Positions 57,570 through 64,000 of a stretch of 64,000 nt of DNA are shown piece by piece. The stretch is from Leptotrichia hongkongensis (GTDB taxonomy: Bacteria; Fusobacteriota; Fusobacteriia; Fusobacteriales; Leptotrichiaceae). The stretch is taken from contig NZ_AP019846.1 of NCBI RefSeq assembly GCF_007990635.1, positions 124,001-188,000 on the forward strand. Direction: 5' to 3'. Positions within the stretch are counted from its first letter, which is position 1. Every line of letters starts with the position of its first letter. Under the pieces are notes generated by a model. It was not told the origin of the DNA. It saw nothing but the letters and a program-made list of their open reading frames with translations, and did not search any database. The position numbers and the translations under genes are program-made.

Positions 57570-58022
57570 ATGAAAAATAAAATATTAACATTTGATAAGA
57601 TAGATAAATTAGCAAAAAATTTAGCAGAAAAATTAAAAAATGGAGGCTGTCTAGGACTTATTGGAGATTTGGGAGCAGGGAAGACTACGTTTACTAAGAA
57701 AATTTGTGAATGTTACAATGTGACAGAAAATGTGAAAAGTCCGACTTTTACTTATGTTATTGAGTATAGCTCTGGAGATGTGCCTGTGTATCATTTTGAT
57801 GTTTACAGGATTAATGATTCTGAGGAGATTTATGAGATTGGGTTTGAGGATTATATTGGGGAAGATGGGAGTGTTGTGATTATTGAGTGGGCGGACAAGA
57901 TTTTGGATGAAATGTCTGAAGATGCGGTGTTTGTTGAGATAAATCATTATTCAGATGTGGCTCGTGAAGTATCAGTTTATACGATTGAAAATGGAGAAAA
58001 AGTAGATTTTGAAATTGAATAA
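57570..58022 (+). CDS. tsaE: tRNA threonylcarbamoyladenosine biosynthesis protein TsaE
   Basis: The ATPase of the t6A37 tRNA modification complex. The 150 residues contain Walker A GDLGAGKTTFTK (about 33-44), SPTFTYVIEY, HFDVYRI and IIEWADKI, all family signatures. ATG 57570 (MKNKILTFDK) was chosen; a TTG/ATG 12 bp upstream is possible. It precedes tsaB by 72 bp; the two partners of one complex thus lie together, with ftsY next. Confidence 0.95.
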   Translation: MKNKILTFDKIDKLAKNLAEKLKNGGCLGLIGDLGAGKTTFTKKICECYNVTENVKSPTFTYVIEYSSGDVPVYHFDVYRINDSEEIYEIGFEDYIGEDGSVVIIEWADKILDEMSEDAVFVEINHYSDVAREVSVYTIENGEKVDFEIE

Positions 58023-58094
58023 TTTAGTTTTTAATAGTTCAATTTTAAATGGATTCGAGTATAAAAGTAAAGAAAAATGAAAATGGAGAAAAAT

Positions 58095-58835
58095 ATGTTG
58101 ATATTTGCGATAACGACTACAACTAAGCTGGCTGGATTGTCGCTTTATGAGAAAGATAAGCTGCTGGGGGAAATTCATGTGGAAATGGCAAAAACACATT
58201 CTACTACGATTTTGGAGCAGATTGACAGCCTTTTGAAATGGACTGGGAAAAAGCTAGATGAAATTGAAAATGTAATTATTTCGATAGGACCAGGTTCGTT
58301 TACAGGGGTTAGAATAGCAATTTCAGTTGTAAAGGGGCTTTTTTTTGGACGAGATGTAAATTTTTATGAAGTGAATGAACTGGATGCACTTGGATTTCAG
58401 GGGTATTATAATTTGAAAAAAAGTTTGAAAAATGATGAAGATGTGGAAATATATTCGATGATTGATTCACGAAAGGAAAAGATTTATTGTGCGGGTTATG
58501 AAACTTTAAGTGAAAATAAACTAAAATTGGTAAAAAATTATGAAGTTGCAAAACTGGACAATGTAATTGATGAAATAATAGAAAATAAGGGAAATAATAA
58601 AAAAGTTTATCTAATTGGGGACGCAGTTTTTAATTATAAGGTTAAGATACTAGATAAATTGGGGAGTTGTGTAAAAATATTTGAAGATAAAAATTTGACA
58701 ATTAATACGATGACATTTGTGCAGATGCTTTTAGATAAAAATTTGGAAAATGCTAGTGTGGTAAGAAAGACTGATATTTTTAATCTGAAACCAGATTATC
58801 TGGAAAAATCACAGGCGGAAAGGGATAAGAAATAA
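58095..58835 (+). CDS. tsaB: tRNA threonylcarbamoyladenosine biosynthesis protein TsaB
   Basis: The ASKHA-fold partner of TsaD in t6A37 synthesis. The 246 residues show ITTTTKLAGLSLYEKDKLLGEIHVEMAKTHSTTILEQIDSLL and IISIGPGSFTGVRIAISVVKGLFF, both diagnostic, and the C-terminal DYLEKSQAERDK. ATG 58095 (MLIFAITTTT) is preferred since GGAG sits 6 nt upstream; the ATG at 58077 would put that site inside the gene. The stop overlaps the ftsY start (TAATG). Confidence 0.95.
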   Translation: MLIFAITTTTKLAGLSLYEKDKLLGEIHVEMAKTHSTTILEQIDSLLKWTGKKLDEIENVIISIGPGSFTGVRIAISVVKGLFFGRDVNFYEVNELDALGFQGYYNLKKSLKNDEDVEIYSMIDSRKEKIYCAGYETLSENKLKLVKNYEVAKLDNVIDEIIENKGNNKKVYLIGDAVFNYKVKILDKLGSCVKIFEDKNLTINTMTFVQMLLDKNLENASVVRKTDIFNLKPDYLEKSQAERDKK

Positions 58836-60025
58836 TGCTGAAAAATTTTTTTAAATTTGGAAAAAAGAAAAAAGATGAAGACCAGAAGAACACTTTGGAA
58901 AATCAAATAGAAAAAGAAATTCAAGAAAGCCAAAGTGAAATAGATAAAATTAAAGCTGAAACTGAAAAGGAAATAAAGGAAACAGCTGAGCAAATCTTAG
59001 GAAAAAATGCTAAAAAAACTGAAAATAATGAAAAAAACTTTGAAACTGAAAGAGAAAAAACTGAAAGTGTAGAAATAGAAGAAAAATCAAATGAGAAAAC
59101 AAAAGGAAAGCCTAAATTAAAACCTTTAAAGGATAGGCTGGCAACTCCTAAAAAAGGTTTTTTTGGAAAACTGAAGGAAATGCTTTTGGGTAAAGCGATA
59201 GATGACGATTTGTACGAGGAACTGGAGGAGTTGCTTATTCAGTCAGATATTGGAATGAATATGACAATGCAGCTAGTGGAGGAGCTGGAAAAATCAGTTT
59301 CACAAAAAAAACTAAAAACATCGGAACAAATTTACGATGAACTAAAGGAATTGCTTAAAGCAAAACTTATTTACAATGATGAAAACAGTACAAAATTAAA
59401 ATTACAGGATGGAAAACTAAATATTCTTTTGGTTGTTGGAGTAAATGGTGTTGGAAAGACTACTTCCATTGGTAAAATTGCAAAAAAATTGAAGGATAGC
59501 GGAAAAAAGGTTATTATTGGGGCTGGAGATACGTTTAGAGCCGCTGCGATTGAGCAAGTTGAGGAATGGGGAAAACGAACTGGTGTGGAGGTTATAAAAC
59601 AGGCACATGGGAGTGATCCTGCCGCTGTAATTTTTGATACAGTAAAAACTGCTAAAAATCGTGGATTTGATGTGGCGATACTGGATACGGCTGGAAGACT
59701 GCACAATAAACGTGATTTGATGAAGGAGCTTGAAAAAATAAACAAAATTATACGGGAACAGTCTGGAGAAACAGACTTTGAAACTTTGCTTGTGATTGAC
59801 AGCACAACTGGTCAGAATGGATTGGAACAGGCTAGAATATTTAATGAAATCGTAGATTTGACAGGAATTATATTGACAAAATTTGACGGAACAGCAAAAG
59901 GAGGGATTATTTTCCCGATTACAGAAGAGCTGAAAAAACCGATTAAATTTATAGGTGTCGGAGAAGGAATCGAGGATTTGAGGGAATTTGATACAAAAGA
60001 ATTTGTTGAAGCTATGTTTGATTAA
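58835..60025 (+). CDS. ftsY: Signal recognition particle receptor FtsY
   Basis: The SRP receptor GTPase for cotranslational membrane targeting. A Lys/Glu-rich acidic A domain (about 1-95) leads into the N domain (DDDLYEELEELLIQSDIGMNMTMQLVEELE) and the G domain with G1 GVNGVGKTT (192-200), GAGDTFRAAAIEQVEEW, ILDTAGRLHNK, TKFDGTAKGG and GVGEGIEDLREFD. 396 residues. Translationally coupled to tsaB by a one-base overlap. Confidence 0.97.
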   Translation: MLKNFFKFGKKKKDEDQKNTLENQIEKEIQESQSEIDKIKAETEKEIKETAEQILGKNAKKTENNEKNFETEREKTESVEIEEKSNEKTKGKPKLKPLKDRLATPKKGFFGKLKEMLLGKAIDDDLYEELEELLIQSDIGMNMTMQLVEELEKSVSQKKLKTSEQIYDELKELLKAKLIYNDENSTKLKLQDGKLNILLVVGVNGVGKTTSIGKIAKKLKDSGKKVIIGAGDTFRAAAIEQVEEWGKRTGVEVIKQAHGSDPAAVIFDTVKTAKNRGFDVAILDTAGRLHNKRDLMKELEKINKIIREQSGETDFETLLVIDSTTGQNGLEQARIFNEIVDLTGIILTKFDGTAKGGIIFPITEELKKPIKFIGVGEGIEDLREFDTKEFVEAMFD

Positions 60026-60053
60026 TAAATATAATTAAGAAAGGAGAGAAATT

Positions 60054-61058
60054 ATGAACACATTAGCGAATGAGTTAAAGGAAAAAGCTAAAAAGCTCCA
60101 CAAGACAATTATCTTGCCTGAAACAGAAGATGAGAGAGTCTTAAGGGCTACAGAAAAAATTATTAAGGAGGGAATCGCAAAAATTGCTCTAGTTGGAGAT
60201 GAGAAAAAGCTAAAGGAAAAAGCATCTGAAATTGGAATTTCGTTAGAAGGTGCAATTTTTTATAATCCTGAGTCATGTGCAACAATTGACGAGATGGCAG
60301 AACTTTTGAGAAAAAAAAGAGAGAAAAAAGGAATGACATTTGAAACTGCAAAAGCGACACTTATGTCAGATTCAAGATATTTTGCGGCAATGCTTGTACA
60401 TCAAGGAAGAGTAGACGGAATGGTAGCAGGTTCATCTTCACCAACAGCCCATGTCCTAAGAGCTGCAATTCACATAATTGGGCCAAAGGAAGGGCTAAAG
60501 ACAGTATCAAGTTCTTTTATTATGATAACAAATACTCCTGAATTTGGAGATAATGGTACTCTTGTGTATTCAGATGGTGGAGTAATACCTAGTCCAACAG
60601 CTATGCAGCTTGCCGATATTGCTATTTCTGCAGCGGAAAAAGCTAGATTTACTGCTGGGATAAAAGAGCCTAAAGTCGCATTTCTATCATTTTCTACAAA
60701 AGGGAGTGCAGATGGAGTGTCTGTAAGCAAAGTCAGAGAAGCTATCGAAATTTTAAAAGATAGAAATGTTGATTTTGACTTTGATGGAGAATTACAGCTT
60801 GATGCTGCGATTGTGCCAGAAGTAGCTGTTGCAAAAGCACCTGGATCAAAAGTGGCAGGACAGGCAAATGTATTGATTTTTCCAGATTTAGATTCAGGAA
60901 ATATTGGATATAAATTGACACAGAGACTGGCTAAAGCAAAAGCGTTAGGGCCATTAATTCAAGGGTTGGCACGTCCAGTTCATGATCTTTCAAGAGGATG
61001 CAGTGTGGAAGATATAGTAGAAGTTGTTGCAATTACTGCCGTTGAATCAGAAATGTAA
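60054..61058 (+). CDS. pta: Phosphate acetyltransferase
   Basis: Converts acetyl-CoA and phosphate to acetyl phosphate. The 334-residue short form lacks the N-terminal P-loop domain. Landmarks: TIILPETEDERVLRATEKI, MLVHQGRVDGMVAGSSSPTAHVLRAAIHIIG, VYSDGGVIPSPTAMQLADIAISAAEKARF, LSFSTKGSAD, VAGQANVLIFPDLDSGNIGYKLTQRL. AAAGGAGAG precedes ATG 60054. It lies 42 bp before ackA, forming the substrate-level phosphorylation pair for acetate fermentation. Confidence 0.97.
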   Translation: MNTLANELKEKAKKLHKTIILPETEDERVLRATEKIIKEGIAKIALVGDEKKLKEKASEIGISLEGAIFYNPESCATIDEMAELLRKKREKKGMTFETAKATLMSDSRYFAAMLVHQGRVDGMVAGSSSPTAHVLRAAIHIIGPKEGLKTVSSSFIMITNTPEFGDNGTLVYSDGGVIPSPTAMQLADIAISAAEKARFTAGIKEPKVAFLSFSTKGSADGVSVSKVREAIEILKDRNVDFDFDGELQLDAAIVPEVAVAKAPGSKVAGQANVLIFPDLDSGNIGYKLTQRLAKAKALGPLIQGLARPVHDLSRGCSVEDIVEVVAITAVESEM

Positions 61059-61100
61059 AACATAAATAAAAATACAGATAAAAAATTTGGAGGGAAATTT

Positions 61101-62297
61101 ATGAAAATTTTGGTAATAAATTGTGGAAGTTCATCAGCAAAATTTGAACTTATTGACATGACAAATGAGCAATCACTAGCTAAAGGAAATTGTGAAAGAA
61201 TAGGAATTGCAAATCCTATTTTCAGTTACAAGAATTTATTGACTGGAGAAAAAATTGATAAAATGGAAGTTCCAATGGAAAACCATACAGTTGCGGTAGA
61301 ATTGATTCTAAAAACACTTCAAGATGAGAAAATAGGAGTAATATCAAGTGTGGATGAAATAGATTCTATTGGGCATAGAATAGTACATGGAGGAGAATAT
61401 TACGATGATTCTGTAATCGTAGATGATGAAGTTATAAAAAACCTTGAGGAAATAGCACCGCTTGCACCTTTACATAATCCTGCACATCTTATGGGGATAA
61501 GAGTTATTCAAAAACTTCTTCCAGGAAAGAAAAATGTGGTAGTGTTTGATACAGCTTTCCATCAGACAATGCCGCCAAAAGCATACATGTATGCTTATCC
61601 TTATGAAGATTATACTGACTTGAAAGTGAGAAAATACGGATTTCATGGAACTTCTCACAAGTATGTAAGTGAAGTGGCAAGAGAAATGTTAGGAAAGGAA
61701 GATTCTAAAATTATAGTATGTCATCTTGGAAATGGAGCGAGCATATCAGCAGTAAAAAATGGTAAAGTTGTAGATACATCAATGGGAATGACACCGCTTG
61801 CAGGAGTTATGATGGGAACAAGAACAGGAGATGTAGATCCTGCCTCTGTTATTTATATAATGAGAAAAAGAGGACTTTCTTTGGATGAAATGAACAATAG
61901 AATGAATAAACAGTCTGGAATTTTAGGAATATTTGGAGAAAGTTCAGATTTTCGTGATTTAGATGCAGCAAGAAGAAGTGGAAATGAAAAGGCTCAATTA
62001 GCTTATGAAATGTTCTGCTATAGAATACAGCTTTATATTGGAGCCTATATTGCGGCAATGAACGGTGTTGATGCAATTGCCTTTACTGGTGGAATTGGAG
62101 AAAATTCAGTTGGAGTGAAAAAACATATATGTGAATCGCTTTCATACTTTGGAATCGAACTTGATGAAGAAAAAAATGCACAAAGATTACCAGGGAATAT
62201 AGAATTGTCAACCAAAAATTCAAAAGTTAAAATATATAAGATTGAAACAGCAGAAGAGCTTGTAATTGCAAGAGATACTTATAGATTAACAAAATAA
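61101..62297 (+). CDS. ackA: Acetate kinase
   Basis: Makes ATP and acetate from acetyl phosphate. The 398 residues begin MKILVINCGSSSAKFELID, the family's phosphate-1 motif, and contain IGHRIVHGGEYY, VVFDTAFHQTMPPKAYMYAYP, RKYGFHGTSHKYV, IVCHLGNGASISAVKNGK, DTSMGMTPLAGVMMGTRTGDVDP and AFTGGIGENSVGVK. GGAGG precedes ATG 61101. Cotranscribed with pta and followed by a terminator-like hairpin. Confidence 0.98.
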   Translation: MKILVINCGSSSAKFELIDMTNEQSLAKGNCERIGIANPIFSYKNLLTGEKIDKMEVPMENHTVAVELILKTLQDEKIGVISSVDEIDSIGHRIVHGGEYYDDSVIVDDEVIKNLEEIAPLAPLHNPAHLMGIRVIQKLLPGKKNVVVFDTAFHQTMPPKAYMYAYPYEDYTDLKVRKYGFHGTSHKYVSEVAREMLGKEDSKIIVCHLGNGASISAVKNGKVVDTSMGMTPLAGVMMGTRTGDVDPASVIYIMRKRGLSLDEMNNRMNKQSGILGIFGESSDFRDLDAARRSGNEKAQLAYEMFCYRIQLYIGAYIAAMNGVDAIAFTGGIGENSVGVKKHICESLSYFGIELDEEKNAQRLPGNIELSTKNSKVKIYKIETAEELVIARDTYRLTK

Positions 62298-62306
62298 AAA
62301 TACAGA

Positions 62307-62336
62307 TAGCCAAACTTTAGGGTTTGGCTTTACAAT
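62307..62336 (+). terminator. Terminator after ackA
   Basis: AGCCAAAC (62307-62314) and GTTTGGCT (62321-62328) form a perfect 8-bp stem with a 6-nt loop; the T-tract (TTTACAATAATTT) is weak. Confidence 0.65.
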
Positions 62337-62362
62337 AATTTATGACCAAAGAAAGGAAAACT

Positions 62363-62785
62363 ATGGCAACATTAAATATAATTTATTACACAGGTACTGG
62401 AAATACTGCAGATATGGCAAAATACATTGGTGAAGGAGCAGAAAATGCTGGAGCCGATGTAAAATTGATAAATGTAGAAGAAGCTGATGAAAGTGCAATA
62501 AATGCTGATTTTGTAGCATTTGGATCGCCTGCTGTCGGAGCAGAAGAAATTGCACCAGAAATGGTTGAATTCTTTGAAGGGATAAAAGAACAGATTGTTG
62601 GGAAAACAGTTGGACTTTTTGGTTCTTATGACTGGGGACAAGGCGGTTGGATGGAAACTTGGCGTGAAGAAATGATAAATGAAGGATTTTCTATTGTAAA
62701 TGATGGTCTTATAATTCATCTAGCTGTTGATGATGATGAAAAAATTGAGAAATGCAAGGAATATGGAAAAGCAATAGTTGGTTAA
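62363..62785 (+). CDS. Flavodoxin
   Basis: A short-chain flavodoxin of 140 residues that carries one or two electrons on FMN, replacing ferredoxin when iron is scarce. The phosphate-binding loop YYTGTGNTADMA (about 7-18) corresponds to the T/SxTGxT motif; FGSPAVGAEEI and LFGSYDWGQGGWMETWREEM give the two FMN-flanking loops. ATG 62363 is chosen because AAAGGAAAA precedes it; the upstream ATG at 62342 has no binding site. Confidence 0.93.
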   Translation: MATLNIIYYTGTGNTADMAKYIGEGAENAGADVKLINVEEADESAINADFVAFGSPAVGAEEIAPEMVEFFEGIKEQIVGKTVGLFGSYDWGQGGWMETWREEMINEGFSIVNDGLIIHLAVDDDEKIEKCKEYGKAIVG

Positions 62786-62823
62786 TTTTAACTTTAAAAA
62801 ATGAATTAATAAAATTTAGAAAA

Positions 62824-62883
62824 TCTATAGTTTGAATAAAAATTATAACTTTTGATATCAATTTTAAATAAATTACTGTAAAA
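62824..62883 (-). repeat. Degenerate family-1 repeat fragment
   Basis: The complement resembles the first 60 bp of copies A-D (TTACAGTAATTTATTTAAAA, then TTGATATCAAAAGTTATAA), with many changes. Probably an old remnant. Confidence 0.45.
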
Positions 62884-62912
62884 TTTTCATAGTTATAAAT
62901 ATGGAGGAAAAA

Positions 62913-63539
62913 TTGGGAAATTTATTAATACAGCTGGCTATAATGGTCTTTGTTGGAACACTTATAGGATGGTTTACAAATTATCTGGCAATAAAGCTGC
63001 TATTTAGACCTTATAAGGAAGTAAACTTTCTATTTTTTAAAATACAAGGATTAATTCCTAAAAATCGAGACAGAATATCAGAAAACCTTGCTGAAACAAT
63101 CGAAAAGGAGCTTATTTCAGTAGAGCATATTACAGCAAAACTAAAGGATAGTGATGTTATTAATGATGATGTTTTAGATAAACTGCTTGATAAAGTTATA
63201 GGAGAAAAGCTTAAAAATAGTGTGTTAGAAAAAAATCCACTATTAAAGATGTTTTTAAATGATTCGTTAATTGAAAAAATAAAATCATACTTTAAAAAGT
63301 CCATTTTGGAAAATAAAGAGGAAATAGTGGAAGAAATAATAAAAATCGCAGAAGATAAAATAAATTTTAAAGAAATTATGCTTGAAAAAATGAAAAATTT
63401 TTCATTAGAAGAAATGGAAAAAATTATTTTGTCTGTGTCTAAAAATGAATTGAAACATATTGAGATTATTGGTGGGGTATTAGGAGGAGTGATTGCATTA
63501 TTCCAGTTTTTCGTAATGTTATTATTAAAACAAATATAA
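62913..63539 (+). CDS. DUF445 family membrane protein
   Basis: A 208-residue protein with hydrophobic helices at each end. The N-terminal segment AIMVFVGTLIGWFTNYLAIKLLFRPYKEV and the following GLIPKNRDRISENLAETIEKELISVEHI are the DUF445/YheB pattern. The middle is charged and helical, and the C-terminus IIGGVLGGVIALFQFFVMLLL is the second anchor. Full-length DUF445 proteins are often about 370-400 residues, so this is a short form missing the repeated half. TTG 62913 is chosen as start (GGAGG in the preceding codons). Function unknown. Confidence 0.82.
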   Translation: MGNLLIQLAIMVFVGTLIGWFTNYLAIKLLFRPYKEVNFLFFKIQGLIPKNRDRISENLAETIEKELISVEHITAKLKDSDVINDDVLDKLLDKVIGEKLKNSVLEKNPLLKMFLNDSLIEKIKSYFKKSILENKEEIVEEIIKIAEDKINFKEIMLEKMKNFSLEEMEKIILSVSKNELKHIEIIGGVLGGVIALFQFFVMLLLKQI

Positions 63540-63609
63540 AGAATATTTTAAAATTTTATTTTAGATTATGTTGTTTATAGATATTTTTCTATAATTTTTA
63601 ATTTTTTTA

Positions 63610-63745
63610 TTTATTTTTGCAGGATTGCTCATTGCCGCAAATCCTGCACCTATGGCTAGACTACGACTTTTATTTGTCCAACTCCGAAACTCCTCCTTAC
63701 AGTCGTCAAACAGTCGTAGTTGAACAAATAAAAGCTCCGTCAATT
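63610..63745 (+). repeat. Structured intergenic repeat (family 2), copy 3
   Basis: AGGATTGCTCATTGCCGC with AATCCT and ACCTATGGCTAGACTACGAC are as in copies 1 and 2, but the long hairpin has other arms: left CTTTTATTTGTCCAACT (63667-63683) and right AGTTGAACAAATAAAAG (63718-63734), pairing at 16 of 17 positions, and an unrelated loop. GCTCCGTC follows. The gap 63540-63854 has no gene. Confidence 0.78.
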
Positions 63746-63854
63746 TATCTAAAGCTAAAAAAAATTATTATTAATAAAAATATCTTAAAATAAAAACTAT
63801 TATCTAATTTAGAAAATTTGGAAAATAAGAAATAAAAAATATTGAGGAGAAGGA

Positions 63855-64000
63855 ATGAATGAGGAAAGAATATTGGAACCTAAGGAATTAGGGGAGGACA
63901 ATATTCAAAGAAGTTTACGGCCAAAAACTTTTAAGGAATATATTGGCCAGAAAGATTTGAAAGAAAAAATGAATATATTTATAAAAGCTGCTAAAATGAG
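63855..64000 (+). CDS. ruvB: Holliday junction branch migration helicase RuvB (5' part)
   Basis: The first 48 codons are inside the window: MNEERILEPKELGEDNIQRSLRPKTFKEYIGQKDLKEKMNIFIKAAKM, where RSLRPKTFKEYIGQ is the conserved RuvB N-terminus just before the Walker A motif (outside the window). AGGAGAAGG precedes ATG 63855. RuvB is the AAA+ motor of the RuvAB branch-migration complex. Confidence 0.93.
   Translation, partial: MNEERILEPKELGEDNIQRSLRPKTFKEYIGQKDLKEKMNIFIKAAKM

Noticed and set aside
59371-59805. 144-codon minus-strand frame inside ftsY
   Set aside because: Antisense shadow of the FtsY GTPase domain.

Overview
The window is A+T-rich DNA from a Gram-negative, low-GC bacterium, most likely a Leptotrichia-type member of the Fusobacteriota. 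This is an inference from the mix of genes: TTG/GTG starts behind strong AGGAGG sites, an outer-membrane TolC/RND pump, beta-barrel and SurA-like proteins, a heptose-nucleotide gene, a fused MsrAB with ccdA, SepF, and a pta-ackA pair. No taxonomic search was possible.

Layout. 1-12080 is the end of the str operon (tuf) followed by a merged S10-spc ribosomal-protein cluster from rpsJ to secY; it stops at a strong terminator right after secY instead of continuing into adk/map/infA/alpha-operon genes. 12409-18263 holds an outer-membrane barrel protein, a PhnC/PhnE/PhnE-type ABC transporter with no binding protein beside it, a coiled-coil membrane-anchored protein and a SurA/PrsA-like lipoprotein. 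A frameshifted insertion sequence (about 18553-19630), flanked by a 29-bp direct repeat, lies just upstream of glmS, which keeps its own promoter and a recognisable glmS ribozyme. 21802-37542 mixes a small amphipathic-repeat protein, two M50 proteases, a secreted paralogous pair, five tRNAs, ybaB, an MFS transporter, a phosphohexomutase, hemW, the PLP-binding protein with sepF, rseP, an ABC1 kinase and a glycine-zipper protein. 37934-45129 is a MarR gene and then a TetR-TolC-adaptor-RND operon ending in a PII-like protein. 46165-52349, on the minus strand, is an msrAB-ccdA-thioredoxin-response regulator-histidine kinase locus followed by a tandem array of small lipoprotein genes whose promoter abuts a 17-base homopolymer. 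52856-55518 contains two divergent FtsZ paralogues with a type III toxin-antitoxin system (ToxIN) between them. 56593-64000 carries hldE-type, tsaE, tsaB, ftsY, pta, ackA, flavodoxin, DUF445 and the start of ruvB.

Most notable points. (1) The ToxIN locus: a promoter, three 39-nt antitoxin RNA repeats with a compensatory change that supports an H-type pseudoknot, an internal terminator and a ToxN/AbiQ-like endoribonuclease gene. (2) The flanking FtsZ-like genes keep the T7 catalytic-loop sequence but have lost the tubulin GTP-binding signature and the C-terminal tail, so they look like filament modulators, not canonical FtsZ. (3) Two families of intergenic repeats: a 110-bp MITE-like element and a second, structured element whose hairpin arms differ between copies yet stay self-complementary while the flanks are conserved. 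(4) The lipoprotein array with a broken member and a poly-A/T tract at its promoter.
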